Shown: positions 27,121 through 37,345, counted from the first letter of the stretch. The stretch: 64,000 nucleotides of DNA from Treponema succinifaciens DSM 2489 (GCF_000195275.1 NC_015385.1:1628501-1692500), one strand, 5' to 3'. The notes: generated by a model not told the origin, from the letters alone. Translations and numbers: made by a program.

Positions 27121-28119
27121 ATGACTTACGTTTATGTTCTGGTTTCCGGCAAAAATGACTTATATTACGAGCAGGCGCTGATGTCAACCTATTCTTTACG
27201 GAATCTTATGCCGGACGCAAACGTAGTTCTTCTTGTGGACAATAAAACCGAAGACTCAATAAATTCAGATTCCCTAAAGCGCGCAGAAATCAAAAAATAT
27301 GTTTCAAAAATAATTTCTGTCCAGTTTGATGAAAAAGTCTCAAATGCAGAACGTTCAAGGCTCATAAAAACTTCAATTCCAGAATATATTGACGATGACT
27401 TTCTATACATTGACTGCGACACAATAATTGCAGATGACCTTTCAGAGATTGAAAAGACACCGTATAAAACCGCAGGAATTCTTGATGGACACGTAATGCT
27501 GGATGAGCATATACATAAAAAGTATTTTTTAGAGCGAGACAAAAAGCTTGGATTCCACGGAACACAAGCCGCGGACTGCAATATAAATGGCGGAGTTATT
27601 TTTGCCAGAAAAGGCGAAGAGTCAAAAAATCTTTTTAAGGCATGGAACGAAGCGTGGAAATATTCTGCGTACCAAAAACATGATTTCCATGACCAAAGCG
27701 CGCTGAATGAAGCCAATTACAGAACAGGCTTAAAAATGCGGCTGCTGGACGGAGAATGGAACTGCCAGCCAAGCCACGGCGGATTGGCATTTTTAAAAGA
27801 TGCAAAAATCATCCATTATTATTCCAGCGAATTTTCAGGAAAAAACTACATTCCATATTACAAGCTTGCGGACAAGGAACTTCAAAACCGGATAAAAACT
27901 GAAGGAAAAATTTCAGACGACATAAAAAAAATGATAGATGACCCTAAATTTCAGTTCAACAAAGTCCATCTAATAAATGACCAAAGAATTGTAAGCATAA
28001 TGCAAAGCCCGATTGTATTCACTGTTGCAGACATAAAAGCAAAAATGCCGTGGCTTTTTAATTTCATGGAAGCGCAGTTTTCGTTTTTCAGAAAAATTGG
28101 AAAAAAAATAAAGAAGTAG
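27121..28119 (+). CDS. Glycosyltransferase family 8 protein
   Basis: A 332-residue GT-A fold enzyme with no signal peptide. The metal-binding DxD motif is DCDT in DDDFLYIDCDTIIADDL. Acceptor-site motifs include ADCNINGGVIFARK and HDFHDQSALNEANY, with GEWNCQP and IIHYYSS near the C-terminal end of the domain. GT8 enzymes use UDP-sugars to build polysaccharides or glycoproteins. The adjacent epimerase could supply its donor sugar. Confidence 0.85.
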   Translation: MTYVYVLVSGKNDLYYEQALMSTYSLRNLMPDANVVLLVDNKTEDSINSDSLKRAEIKKYVSKIISVQFDEKVSNAERSRLIKTSIPEYIDDDFLYIDCDTIIADDLSEIEKTPYKTAGILDGHVMLDEHIHKKYFLERDKKLGFHGTQAADCNINGGVIFARKGEESKNLFKAWNEAWKYSAYQKHDFHDQSALNEANYRTGLKMRLLDGEWNCQPSHGGLAFLKDAKIIHYYSSEFSGKNYIPYYKLADKELQNRIKTEGKISDDIKKMIDDPKFQFNKVHLINDQRIVSIMQSPIVFTVADIKAKMPWLFNFMEAQFSFFRKIGKKIKK

Positions 28120-28139
28120 AAAAATGTCAAGCCGGATTT

Positions 28140-30107
28140 TCATTTATATCCGTCTGGCTTTTCCATTTCATTTGAGTCTTGAGTCGGCTCATATTTTTTG
28201 CGTTTTACAAATCCGTTGTCAAAATAGAAAGTTACAGCTTTGCATTCAGAGCGGATTTCGTCAATTTCATCGCGCACAAGAATTTTTGCGCCAGGATAAA
28301 CAGTTCCGCTTGCATTTACGCAGCCAACAACTTTCAATTCTCTGTTATGAGCGTTGATTTCGTTGATTTCAGTTGTCATTTTTTCACTTGAATCCATCAA
28401 ATCAACACGCTGATTTCTTAAGTTCGCAAGTGTTTCCTCTTTTTCCTTTGGAAGCGAACGGCGCACTTTTTTCTGGTTTTCCAAAGTTGAAATATTCAAG
28501 TCAACTTCTTCAAGCTGCTTAACAACATTTGACTGCATTTCCTGAAGTTCCTGCAATCTAAGTTTTGCCTTTGGATCAAAACCAACTTCAAGAATTGTTT
28601 CTATTCCTCCACCAGAAGAGCCGATGTTCTTTGCAGTGATTTCCTCTGTTGCAAAAAGATGACCGCCAATAATAGAAGCGCGCTTTCCCTTTAAGAGGAT
28701 TTTTTTCATCGCAGTAACATTGCTGTTCATAATGTTGTCATTTACAACAACATATTCTTCCGCTGTAACTTTTACATTCTGAAGGAATCTTGCCCAGACA
28801 GATTTGCTTGTAATTATCTCGCCTTCATCGCGGCCCATAACGCCTTGAGAAATAACAATATCGCCGCCAGCTTCAATATGGCAGTTTCCAACAGAACCGT
28901 AAATTTCAATATTTCCGTCTGCCTTTATGCTGAATCCGTCTTCAACGTTTCCGCGGCAAACAACAGTTCCCATGTAAGTGATGTTTCCAGATTTGATGTT
29001 AACGCCCGGAACTTCGTAAACTTCTTCAACTGTAATTTTGTCGCCGACCAAAATTACGTTTCCATTTTTCTCTGCAATAATGGTGCGTCCGTCTGAATCA
29101 AGCTTTGTGTTTTGTCCAAGCGGAATCGGAATGTCTTTTCCATTTTTTGCTTCAAGATAACGACCAAGAATAGTTTTTCCGCCCTTTCCGCGCTGAGGAA
29201 GAACTTTTACCGCCAAAGGCTGACCGACAACAACGTTTTGAATAAGGTTAAGTTCTTTAAAGTCAACCTGACCATTCGCAGTTTCCTTTAGCCTAAGTTT
29301 TGTCTTGTCAGTTTCGAATTTGTAATCAATATACGCATCTGTGCCGTTAACAGGAAGAATCGCAGCCGCAACTTCATAAGGCATATTGTAAATCGGATTG
29401 TCAATGAACGAAATTATTTTGTCATCTTCAATTCCAGCGACAACACCTTGCGTCTTTAAAGCATTCTTTATATTTTCCGCGGAAATTTCAGAGCCGCCTT
29501 GAGACGGAGGTGAAACAGTAATGGTTGCCTGCATTTCATCCTTGGAAATATCGACAGCCATAACAGCATCTCCTGCCGCAATATGGGTAAAAGTTCCAAC
29601 TTCCATATAATTGTTGTCAGTGCCGTCTTCCGCGAGTTTCTTTAAAAGCTTTTCATCTAGAGAAGTATTGTCCGGCCGCCGGGCTTCATTTATAAGATCA
29701 GAAGCAGAAACTGGCGTTCCAGAACCTTTTGGCAATGTAACTTTAACAAATATGCGCGAGCCAAATCTATGCACATAGAACATTCCATCAACTCTTTCAT
29801 TTTCAGCATTGCTTGCACCAGCCAGCTCTCCAGCAAGAAACGCGGCTTCTTTTTCTTTTTTCTGACGGATTACAGTAGGATTTTCATATACGCGGATTCT
29901 CCAAGGCTTTTTCATAAGACCAATAACGCCTTGGCTTCCTCTTTCTATAACTTCATATTCAAGATTGTTTTTTTTTGAATCAAGCTGAACAGCCGCATCA
30001 TCAAGACATTCATCCAATGTGTCTGCTCGGACTTCAACAGTATGAATGTCCTTGTCAAAAGCAAGCTGCTTTTCCATGTCTATTCTAAGCTTGTCAAGAG
30101 TTACCAT
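28140..30107 (-). CDS. fapA: FapA family (DUF342) flagellar assembly protein A
   Basis: A 655-residue cytosolic protein. Residues about 20-75 form a Jag_N-like domain (EVRADTLDECLDDAAVQL, EVIERGSQGVIGLM). The middle FapA region includes GQPLAVKVLPQRGKGGKTILGRYLEAKNGKDIPI and VPGVNIKSGNITYMGTVVCRGNVEDGFSIKADGNIEIYGSVGNCHIEAGGDIVI, a beta-helix of short repeats. A coiled coil follows (about 525-610, KLRLQELQEMQSNVVKQLEEV...). The end returns to beta strands. Located 8 bp after fliA, as in other spirochaetes; the family is implicated in flagellar assembly but its mechanism is unclear. Confidence 0.88.
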   Translation of the reverse strand: MVTLDKLRIDMEKQLAFDKDIHTVEVRADTLDECLDDAAVQLDSKKNNLEYEVIERGSQGVIGLMKKPWRIRVYENPTVIRQKKEKEAAFLAGELAGASNAENERVDGMFYVHRFGSRIFVKVTLPKGSGTPVSASDLINEARRPDNTSLDEKLLKKLAEDGTDNNYMEVGTFTHIAAGDAVMAVDISKDEMQATITVSPPSQGGSEISAENIKNALKTQGVVAGIEDDKIISFIDNPIYNMPYEVAAAILPVNGTDAYIDYKFETDKTKLRLKETANGQVDFKELNLIQNVVVGQPLAVKVLPQRGKGGKTILGRYLEAKNGKDIPIPLGQNTKLDSDGRTIIAEKNGNVILVGDKITVEEVYEVPGVNIKSGNITYMGTVVCRGNVEDGFSIKADGNIEIYGSVGNCHIEAGGDIVISQGVMGRDEGEIITSKSVWARFLQNVKVTAEEYVVVNDNIMNSNVTAMKKILLKGKRASIIGGHLFATEEITAKNIGSSGGGIETILEVGFDPKAKLRLQELQEMQSNVVKQLEEVDLNISTLENQKKVRRSLPKEKEETLANLRNQRVDLMDSSEKMTTEINEINAHNRELKVVGCVNASGTVYPGAKILVRDEIDEIRSECKAVTFYFDNGFVKRKKYEPTQDSNEMEKPDGYK

Positions 30108-30115
30108 AAAACCTC

Positions 30116-30904
30116 TTAAAAAATTCCTTTGCGGACGCTTGTAAGTTTTGCACGCAAACGCAAATTCGCCTTTGAATGAAGCTGGCTTATGCGGCTTTCA
30201 CTTACATTAAGAACCTGACCAATTTCCTTAAAAGACAAATCCTCGTGGTAATAAAGAACAATCACCATTTTTTCATTTTTAGGAAGTTCATTTATAGCCT
30301 GAATTATAACTCTGCGGATTTCCTCACGCTCAACAATGACATCAGGATTAAGACTGTTCGGAGCCTCAATGCTATCTCCTATTGAAACGTGCTCGCTCTC
30401 ATCCCCAGAATACCAAACATCGTTCAGTGAAAGCACACTTGTTCCGCTTACCTTCATAACAGCCGACTGATATTCAGCTTCTGTCATGTTCATGGCTTTT
30501 GCAATTTCCGCATCAGAAGCCGTACGTCCCAATTTGGACTCAAGCTCAACAATCGTGTCTTCTATCTCGCGGGATTTTTGGCGCACAGAACGCGGTACCC
30601 AATCCAGTTCCCTAAGTTCATCGAAAATCGCACCCCTTATGCGTGTTGTTGCATAAGTCTTGAATTTTACACCTTTATCAATGTCAAATTTATTTATGGC
30701 ATCCAAAAGTCCAAACTGTCCAAAACCAACAAGATCGTCAAATTCCACGCTGTCTGGCATTCCTGTGGAAACTCGTCCCGCAACCCATTTTACAAGGGGC
30801 ATATACTGACGGATTAAACGGTCTCTTATTGCGACAGATTTGCTTTTTTTATACTCATGCCAAAGTTCGGCTTCTTCGTTTTCATCTAAAATTTGATTTG
30901 CCAT
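30116..30904 (-). CDS. fliA: Flagellar sigma factor FliA (WhiG/sigma-28)
   Basis: A 262-residue sigma-70 family factor that directs late flagellar genes. Region 2 (RDRLIRQYMPLVKWVAGRVSTGMPDSVEFDDLVGFGQFGLLDAINKFD, then FKTYATTRIRGAIFDELRELDW), region 3 (VPRSVRQKSREIEDTI) and the region 4 helix-turn-helix (LSFKEIGQVLNVSESRISQLHSKA) are complete. ATG 30904 was chosen over GTG 30913 because AAGGG sits at proper distance. Lies between the membrane protein gene at 30974 and fapA. Confidence 0.94.
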   Translation of the reverse strand: MANQILDENEEAELWHEYKKSKSVAIRDRLIRQYMPLVKWVAGRVSTGMPDSVEFDDLVGFGQFGLLDAINKFDIDKGVKFKTYATTRIRGAIFDELRELDWVPRSVRQKSREIEDTIVELESKLGRTASDAEIAKAMNMTEAEYQSAVMKVSGTSVLSLNDVWYSGDESEHVSIGDSIEAPNSLNPDVIVEREEIRRVIIQAINELPKNEKMVIVLYYHEDLSFKEIGQVLNVSESRISQLHSKANLRLRAKLTSVRKGIF

Positions 30905-30973
30905 GTATCCCACACCCTTGCTAGAAAAACTTTAGAAACTTCAATTCCAAAGATTTTCGTTAATATCCCCATA

Positions 30974-31714
30974 TTACATTTCATCTTTTTTTAGCAACGT
31001 CCTTATTGCGCTTGCAATTGTCTTTGTATCCTGTTCTACAGAAGCTTTGCCATCTGTAGGCGCAGAAGGAAGCTTTTCCGAAGAATCACTCTGAGCAAAA
31101 TCGGAATCATTTATAACGTCTCCGTCATCATCTGATTCTCCAGAAAAAACATCAATATCAGGCAAAGCATCTATTTCCTGCGACTGGGCAGATTTTTCAG
31201 CAGCCATAGCCACTGGCTTAATTTCAGGCTCAGTTTTTTCAGGTGCGCTAGAATCCGCAGCAGGAGCTGAATTTTCTACCGGCTCATCAACAGAAGGAGA
31301 ATCAGCTTTTGGCAAAGAATCAGCATCAGGAACACCTTCCGCTTTTTCTTCTATTTTTGAAGCCGTTCCTACAGAGCCACCGCCATTAAAGAAATTCTTA
31401 TTTGCGCTCACATCAAAATTTGGAGCCGCCTCATCTTCTGTAAGGTTTTCGTCATCTATTGTAATATTCACAACAGAGCCAGCCTTAGAAAACGGCTTTT
31501 TTCCAGCCTCGTCTTTTGAATCCAACAAAGTTTCAACCGAGAGAAAACGCTTATTCAAAAAACCTGCCGCAAATGCCAAAAGCGCAAAAACCACGGCAAA
31601 AACAAATCCACGGAAGGAAGCAACAAAAAATCGATGAGTAGAAATAATGCTTATAAGGAAAGACAGAACAAATCCAACACCAGCAGAAGCAGCTACATTT
31701 TTTAAATTGAACAT
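30974..31714 (-). CDS. Membrane protein of the flagellar operon, function unknown
   Basis: 246 residues. Two transmembrane segments at about 7-25 and 36-55 (AGVGFVLSFLISIIS, GFVFAVVFALLAFAAGF) are followed by a long, acidic, low-complexity cytosolic-looking tail rich in Glu, Asp, Ser, Pro and Ala. A more ordered end (TIASAIRTLLKKDEM) closes it. It lies between flhG and fliA, so a role in placing or regulating the flagellar apparatus is possible. No family recognised. Confidence 0.75.
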   Translation of the reverse strand: MFNLKNVAASAGVGFVLSFLISIISTHRFFVASFRGFVFAVVFALLAFAAGFLNKRFLSVETLLDSKDEAGKKPFSKAGSVVNITIDDENLTEDEAAPNFDVSANKNFFNGGGSVGTASKIEEKAEGVPDADSLPKADSPSVDEPVENSAPAADSSAPEKTEPEIKPVAMAAEKSAQSQEIDALPDIDVFSGESDDDGDVINDSDFAQSDSSEKLPSAPTDGKASVEQDTKTIASAIRTLLKKDEM

Positions 31715-31776
31715 GTTCTTTCCTCCCGTTTATTATATTCTTATAGATTAAGGCAAAACACCTCTAAGGTCAAGAT

Positions 31777-32652
31777 TTATTTTTTCTTGCCCCCAAGGAA
31801 CTTTTTAAGGAAGTTTGAAACCCCTGCATCCGATGGAATGTCAGTTTTTTCTATTCTGCCCACAATATGCTTTAGGCACACAGCAGGCTTGGAAGTCGGA
31901 TTTATAATCATAAAAGGCTTTTGGCGTATAACGGAAGCTTGAACAACTGGGTCATCATAAACAAATCCAATATATTCAACCTTGTAATTCAAGAACTGCG
32001 CTACAATGTTGATAATCAAATCCGAAATGCGCTTTCCTTCATCAGAAGAATGAACTCTATTTACAAGAAGCTTCAAATTTATCTGCCTTTGAAGAAGCTC
32101 TGTTGTGATTATTTTTATAATTCCGTAGGCATCAGTAATTGCGGTTGGCTCAGGAGTTGTAATTACATAGACTTCATCGGCGGCGGAAAGAAACTGAAGA
32201 ACATTATTTGAAATTCCAGCTCCAGTATCTATTATGATAATGTCGGCATTTGAAAGGGAGGCAAATTCCTTAGCAAAGTAGTCAAGCTCGTCATTTGAAA
32301 GATTTGCGATTTTAGAAAATCCGTTTGCGCCTGCAATAAACTTAAAGCCAAATTCCGTATCCAGAATTATTTCGTTCATTGTTTTCTTACGGTTTATTAC
32401 GTGCATAAGATTGTACTGCGGAACAACACTCAAAAGAACATTTACATTCGCCATTCCCAAGTCGCCATCAATAAGTATGACTTTTTTTCCAAGTTGGGAA
32501 TATGCAATCGCCATGTTTACTGCGATATTAGTTTTTCCAACTCCGCCCTTTCCACTTGTTATAGCAATTATTCTTGTTTTATGTGGAGCTGCCGGCCTAG
32601 CGAAATTATCTTCATTCATAAGAGCGCGCAATTCTTTTGCCTGTTCTTCCAT
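31777..32652 (-). CDS. flhG: FlhG (FleN/YlxH) MinD-like ATPase
   Basis: A 291-residue ParA/MinD-type ATPase that controls flagellar number and position. The deviant Walker A is SGKGGVGKTNIAVNMA, the conserved acidic strands are VILIDGDLGMANVNVLL and IIIDTGAGIS, and VITTPEPTAITDAYGIIK follows. The C-terminal end (DAGVSNFLKKFLGGKKK) is basic, perhaps helping membrane contact. Directly downstream of flhF, its functional partner. Confidence 0.93.
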   Translation of the reverse strand: MEEQAKELRALMNEDNFARPAAPHKTRIIAITSGKGGVGKTNIAVNMAIAYSQLGKKVILIDGDLGMANVNVLLSVVPQYNLMHVINRKKTMNEIILDTEFGFKFIAGANGFSKIANLSNDELDYFAKEFASLSNADIIIIDTGAGISNNVLQFLSAADEVYVITTPEPTAITDAYGIIKIITTELLQRQINLKLLVNRVHSSDEGKRISDLIINIVAQFLNYKVEYIGFVYDDPVVQASVIRQKPFMIINPTSKPAVCLKHIVGRIEKTDIPSDAGVSNFLKKFLGGKKK

Positions 32653-32687
32653 TTATATTCTCCTGTTGCCCTGATTCAATTTTTAGA

Positions 32688-34031
32688 TTACTCTGTTTCT
32701 TTATCGGCAGTTCCAAACTTTTTTTCAATATGTTCTGCGTTGATTTTAAATCCTGAAAGATTTTTTAAGAACCACTTTGGATCTGCCCGCTGAATTGTAT
32801 TCAATACATCCTGGCCTGTCGTAATCCAGGACACAGGCTTGTTCTTTTCTGACAAAACGCTTATAACACGACCAAACGATGTAGTTTCATCGCATTTTGT
32901 AACAATTATGCTTTTAAAATCAAATCCTTCATAATTGCGGATTATATTTTCCAAGTCTTTTGCGCTCACTCCAGCTGTAATCGCCAGATAAACATTTTCG
33001 TTTAAATTCTTAACATTTAAAATGGTACGCATTTTCGCTATGTTTTCATAATCATTCGGACTGTAGCCACTCGTATCAATAAAAATATAGTCAGAATTAG
33101 AAACATAGCTGTCGCAAAGAATTTTCAAGTCCTCAGAACTTTCAGCCTTGTCAACATTCACATTTATAATTTCAGCCCAGCGTTTAAGCTGCTCAATGGC
33201 TGCAACACGCATTGTGTCTGTTGTAATCATGCGGATTCTAGGCGGATACTTATATTTTTCGCGGTTCTTTTTATAGTCGATTGAAATGCGGGAACTCATC
33301 TTTGCGACTGTAGTTGTTTTTCCAACGCCTGTAGGTCCGACAATTATAATAACTTTCGGCGCAGATTTTTTTTCTTCAAAAGCAATCGGAATATTCTCTC
33401 CAATCCAGTCCGCCACACAAGTCTGAACATAATCAAAATCATCAAGCTCTTCAAGGCTGAATTCGTTTTTCATTCTTGAGCACATTTTTTTTATGTAGGA
33501 TTTTGTAAATTCGTTTTCTTCAAGAAGCTCCTGAATCTTTAAAATTGAAGAATGCTCCTTTTCCGCAGAAGTAGCCTGAACAATTGTTTTCATCTGCTCC
33601 TGCATTTCATTTTTAAACTGGTCGAACTGCTTGGTGAGCTGCCCGATCTGAAGATTATTCGTAACAGTTGGATTTACTTTTGTTAAAAATTCATCGCGCT
33701 TCTGCAAAAAAGAATCCTGATGAGAATGAATAATAGGAGAAGAATTTTGAAGCGGAAGTCCGCCTGTTGAAGAAACTCTTGTGTGGCCAGAACTTGCAGG
33801 ATAATTGACTTTCCTTGTAAAAGCGGACTGTTCCAATGAAGAATTTGTAACTTGGTATCTTAAAACAATCTGCTCACGCTGAAAAAAACCAAGGAATCCT
33901 GCGGAAAGCCTAGTTTTGCAGCCAAGCACTTGAAAGTTTGTTCCATATTTATCGTAAAGTTTATCCATGCATTCATCGCGGGAACGACCTGTAATGCTTT
34001 GGACATTCGTGTTAAGCTCATTGTCAGCCAT
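32688..34031 (-). CDS. flhF: FlhF SRP-type GTPase
   Basis: A 447-residue SRP54-like GTPase that sets the site of flagellar assembly. The N-terminal B domain is basic and extended. The G domain has the P-loop IIVGPTGVGKTTTVAKMSS, the TTDTMRVAAIEQLKRWAEI segment, DTSGYSP (G3) and VTKCDETTSFG (G4). It overlaps the flhA stop by 8 bp (ATGGCTGA), so translation is coupled. Confidence 0.94.
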   Translation of the reverse strand: MADNELNTNVQSITGRSRDECMDKLYDKYGTNFQVLGCKTRLSAGFLGFFQREQIVLRYQVTNSSLEQSAFTRKVNYPASSGHTRVSSTGGLPLQNSSPIIHSHQDSFLQKRDEFLTKVNPTVTNNLQIGQLTKQFDQFKNEMQEQMKTIVQATSAEKEHSSILKIQELLEENEFTKSYIKKMCSRMKNEFSLEELDDFDYVQTCVADWIGENIPIAFEEKKSAPKVIIIVGPTGVGKTTTVAKMSSRISIDYKKNREKYKYPPRIRMITTDTMRVAAIEQLKRWAEIINVNVDKAESSEDLKILCDSYVSNSDYIFIDTSGYSPNDYENIAKMRTILNVKNLNENVYLAITAGVSAKDLENIIRNYEGFDFKSIIVTKCDETTSFGRVISVLSEKNKPVSWITTGQDVLNTIQRADPKWFLKNLSGFKINAEHIEKKFGTADKETE

Positions 34032-36150
34032 TTATTTCTCCAAGAGATTCAACTTTTATATTTGGCGAAGCTGCCATCACTTCGTTTATAGACAAAACTA
34101 TTATTCCAGGCATCTCAAGCTCTGTAGAAGATTTTACAAGCCGTCGCACTTCAGACGGACACAAAATAATAGGAAGATAATTTCTTTCACGGACAGCGGC
34201 AACAGCATTGCTCATTGTAGAAATATAATTTCTTGCGTCAACAGGATCAAAAGCGACAATAGGACCTTTGCCCGGCATATCGGCTCTATGGTCAAGAATT
34301 TTCTGTGCAAGGCTCTGCGAAAGATTAAGGACGTGAAGAACTTTGTTTTCATCCGCATATTGCTGGCATATCTGCGCGCCAAGAGCCTCACGAACTTTTT
34401 CTGTAAGAGTCCAAGGGTCGCGTGTAAGTTTTCCGTAATCTCCCAAAGTTTCAAGAATAACAACCATATTTCGGATGCTGACCTGCTCTTCAAGAAGATT
34501 TTTAAGAACAGCTTCAATTTCACCATAAGAAAATCTGTGGTCGCCTGTTGTAACTTCATCAACAACAACAGGATTCGTTTTCTTGATCTCTTCAATAATC
34601 GCGCTGACACTCTGGCGGCTAAGAATTTTAGAAGCGTTGCGTCTTATAAGCTCCGTAAGATGGGTTGCAATTATAGTAGGCGCGTCAATCACCGCATAGC
34701 CGGCTTTTTCCGCTTCAAGCCGCTTTGAATCAGGAAGCCAAATCGCATCCATTCCAAACGCAGGGTCTTTTGTTTTTTCTCCGACAATTTCTCTGTCTTT
34801 AGGAACATTTCCAGTGTTCAGGCACATAAAATGCCCAAGTTTAAGGCGTCCCCTTCCGGCTTCAATTCCGCGGATTTTAAACGAATATTCTTCCGGCGAA
34901 AGTTCCATTTGATCCATAATATGAATCGGCGGAATAACAAGTCCAAGGTCAAGGGCAGCTTCACGGCGGATTCTTTTTACACGCGACATGAGCTCCGCGC
35001 CTTTTTCATCGTCAACAAGAGGAATAAGCGCATAGCCGATTTCAAGTGAAAGCTCATCCAGCTTGACAACAGGAGAAATTTCCTCTGGTCCGCCATTTCC
35101 TTTTTGCGGAGAATTTTTTGCCTTTTCAGCTTCCATAGTCTTTTGCTCTTCTTCTTTTGTCTTTAAGTGCGAAAGCCGGGAGCCAACAAAAATAAACAAA
35201 ATTCCAATCGGAACAAGAGTCGCAGTAGCTCCGTTGTGGAATGCAAGGCCAAGAGCCACCAACGTAGCTCCAACAATGACATAAATTGTTCCATTTGCAG
35301 AAAACTGCTCTTTGAGCTGGTCTGAAAGCAAGTCGCCGTCGTTGCTTCCGGTAATCAAAAGACCCGTTGAAAAAGAAAGCAGCAAAGACGGAAGCTGAGA
35401 CATAAGACCGTCGCCAATCGTAAGCTTCGCATAGCTGTCAAGTGCATCAGTTATAGAAGCTCCCGCCATAGTTCCAGTTACAATTCCTCCGATAAGGTTT
35501 ACAACTGTAATAAAAATTCCAGCCTTTACGTTTCCGCTTACAAATTTAGAGGAACCGTCCATTGCAGAATAAAAGTCAATTTCCTGCCTAAGCTGATTAA
35601 TTTTAAGCTCGCCTTCTTCTTCTGTAATAGAACCGTTGTTAATCTGATTTTGAATCGTAAACATTTTGTTGTTCATGGCATCCAAAGTAAAACGCGCTGT
35701 AACTTCGGAAACACGGTCCGCACCTTTTGTAATTACAAGAACCTGAACAACAATCAAAATAATGAAAATTATAAATCCGATTAAAACTTTATCGCCAGCA
35801 ACAATGTTCGCAAACGCCTGAACCATTTCGCTCTGCCCAGCCATATGCCCGGAAGTTTTTACCGGATGAACAAGAATATTTCTAGTGGAAGAAATATTTA
35901 TCGCAAGCCCAAAAATTGTTGTTATAAGGACGACCCTCGGAAACGATGTAAAATCCGCAGCACGCTTCATATAGATAACGGTCAAAAGAATTATAAAAGA
36001 AAGCGCAAGGTTTATAACCATTGCAAGATCTATAAAAGCTGTTGGAAGCGGAATAAACATAAACAAAACAACAACGATAACACCTACCGCCAGTGAATTG
36101 CGTAAAACAAAATTTAAAATACTACCGCCTGAGCCGCGCTTTTCCGCCAT
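34024..36150 (-). CDS. flhA: FlhA flagellar export gate protein
   Basis: A 708-residue inner-membrane export gate protein. The N-terminal half has about eight transmembrane segments with the FHIPEP-type signature (RAADFTSFPRVVLITTIFGLAINISSTRNIL) and the conserved KADRVSEVTARFTLDAM-like loop (GADRVSEVTARFTLDAMNNKM). The cytosolic half (from about residue 330) binds chaperone-substrate pairs. Start preceded by a gap of about 100 bp to flhB. Confidence 0.95.
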   Translation of the reverse strand: MAEKRGSGGSILNFVLRNSLAVGVIVVVLFMFIPLPTAFIDLAMVINLALSFIILLTVIYMKRAADFTSFPRVVLITTIFGLAINISSTRNILVHPVKTSGHMAGQSEMVQAFANIVAGDKVLIGFIIFIILIVVQVLVITKGADRVSEVTARFTLDAMNNKMFTIQNQINNGSITEEEGELKINQLRQEIDFYSAMDGSSKFVSGNVKAGIFITVVNLIGGIVTGTMAGASITDALDSYAKLTIGDGLMSQLPSLLLSFSTGLLITGSNDGDLLSDQLKEQFSANGTIYVIVGATLVALGLAFHNGATATLVPIGILFIFVGSRLSHLKTKEEEQKTMEAEKAKNSPQKGNGGPEEISPVVKLDELSLEIGYALIPLVDDEKGAELMSRVKRIRREAALDLGLVIPPIHIMDQMELSPEEYSFKIRGIEAGRGRLKLGHFMCLNTGNVPKDREIVGEKTKDPAFGMDAIWLPDSKRLEAEKAGYAVIDAPTIIATHLTELIRRNASKILSRQSVSAIIEEIKKTNPVVVDEVTTGDHRFSYGEIEAVLKNLLEEQVSIRNMVVILETLGDYGKLTRDPWTLTEKVREALGAQICQQYADENKVLHVLNLSQSLAQKILDHRADMPGKGPIVAFDPVDARNYISTMSNAVAAVRERNYLPIILCPSEVRRLVKSSTELEMPGIIVLSINEVMAASPNIKVESLGEING

Positions 36151-36247
36151 CGAGTCCCCACCCTAACTAAAAAGCTTCAATTTAGAAATATAACGTCTTT
36201 CTAATATACAACAAAAAAAAGATTTTGAAAACGGCAAAAAGTAACTT

Positions 36248-37345
36248 TTAAGTGGATTTTTTGTTTCTTTCCTTATTCATGAAGCCAACCTGAGCATAAA
36301 CAGCCGCAATAGCCCGTAAATAAGACGTAGGAATTATGTCGCCAACTTCTGTATCTGCATAAAGTCCGCGGGCAAGAGGACGATTTTCAATTATAGGAAC
36401 GTCATTTTCAGCGGCGATTTTTTTCATTGTCTGCGCGGTATTGTCAGTTCCTTTTGCAGTAATCATAGGCGCATCCTGCTGCTCTTGCTTCCACTGAAGG
36501 GAAACTGCATAATGCGTAGGGTTTGTAATTACAACATCTGATTCACGCACAGCTTTCGGCATATTTTGTGAAAGCATTTCTTTTTGCGCGGATTCAAGCC
36601 TGCCTTTTACTTCCGGGTCGCCTTCGCTTTCCTTGAATTCCTCTTTTACTTCCTGCTTGGTCATTTTCATCTGCTCTTTAAATTCCCTGCGCTGCATTAC
36701 ATAATCGAACACGCCGATTACAATCAAAATAACAGCAGAAACCACAAGCAACTGGGCAACCATTCCAGAAACAGAACGCAAAGCCAAATCAATTCCGCCA
36801 GCCTTTAAAAATCCAAGAGTCTTGGCCAAATCCAGGCGGATAAGAAGAACTGCGACTGCAACAATAATAGCAACTTTTAAAACAGACTTTGCAATATTAA
36901 AAAGCCCCATCATAGAAAACAAAGTCTTTTTAAAGTACTCGCCGAATTTTGGAACAATTTTTGAAAACTTTGGCTCTATTGTTTTTGTTGTAAAAATAAA
37001 ACCTCTGTTCTGGACTAAATTTATTATGACGCCAGCAAGAATTCCTGCAAGCGACAAAGGAAGCACAATCGGAAGAAGATTCCGTAAAAAAATATAGTAA
37101 AACCTTGCATCATCAATTTTCTGGGCAGTTACATTGTTAAAGTAAAAAATCATCATTTCGCAGATTTTTTTATAGAACCAAGGAGCCAGCAAAATAAGAA
37201 CTGCGACAACAAAAAGAAAAACAACAGTTCCATTCAGTTCCTGGCTTTTTGCAATGCGGCCTTCTTTTCTGGCTTTACGGAGTTTCTGTTCCGAGGCTTC
37301 TTCTGTTTTGCCTTCATCTTCTGCGGCGAACCACTGCAAATCCAT
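36248..37345 (-). CDS. flhB: FlhB flagellar export switch protein
   Basis: 365 residues with four transmembrane segments and a cytosolic tail. The autocleavage motif NPTH is at 275-278 (VVITNPTHYAVSL); cleavage there switches export from hook to filament substrates. The ATG at 37345 overlaps the fliR stop (TGATG) and has GGAGG upstream; the GTG at 37348 is in frame but less likely. Confidence 0.94.
   Translation of the reverse strand: MDLQWFAAEDEGKTEEASEQKLRKARKEGRIAKSQELNGTVVFLFVVAVLILLAPWFYKKICEMMIFYFNNVTAQKIDDARFYYIFLRNLLPIVLPLSLAGILAGVIINLVQNRGFIFTTKTIEPKFSKIVPKFGEYFKKTLFSMMGLFNIAKSVLKVAIIVAVAVLLIRLDLAKTLGFLKAGGIDLALRSVSGMVAQLLVVSAVILIVIGVFDYVMQRREFKEQMKMTKQEVKEEFKESEGDPEVKGRLESAQKEMLSQNMPKAVRESDVVITNPTHYAVSLQWKQEQQDAPMITAKGTDNTAQTMKKIAAENDVPIIENRPLARGLYADTEVGDIIPTSYLRAIAAVYAQVGFMNKERNKKST

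Noticed and set aside
28124-28168. Terminator hairpin (AAGCC...GGCTT) between the GT8 gene and fapA
   Set aside because: The stem is bulged and overlaps the fapA coding end; plausible but not strong enough to list.
36180-36240. A hairpin (TTAGAAA / TTTCTAA) between flhB and flhA as a terminator
   Set aside because: Weak AT-only stem without a clear T-run on the transcribed strand; the operon very likely continues through it.
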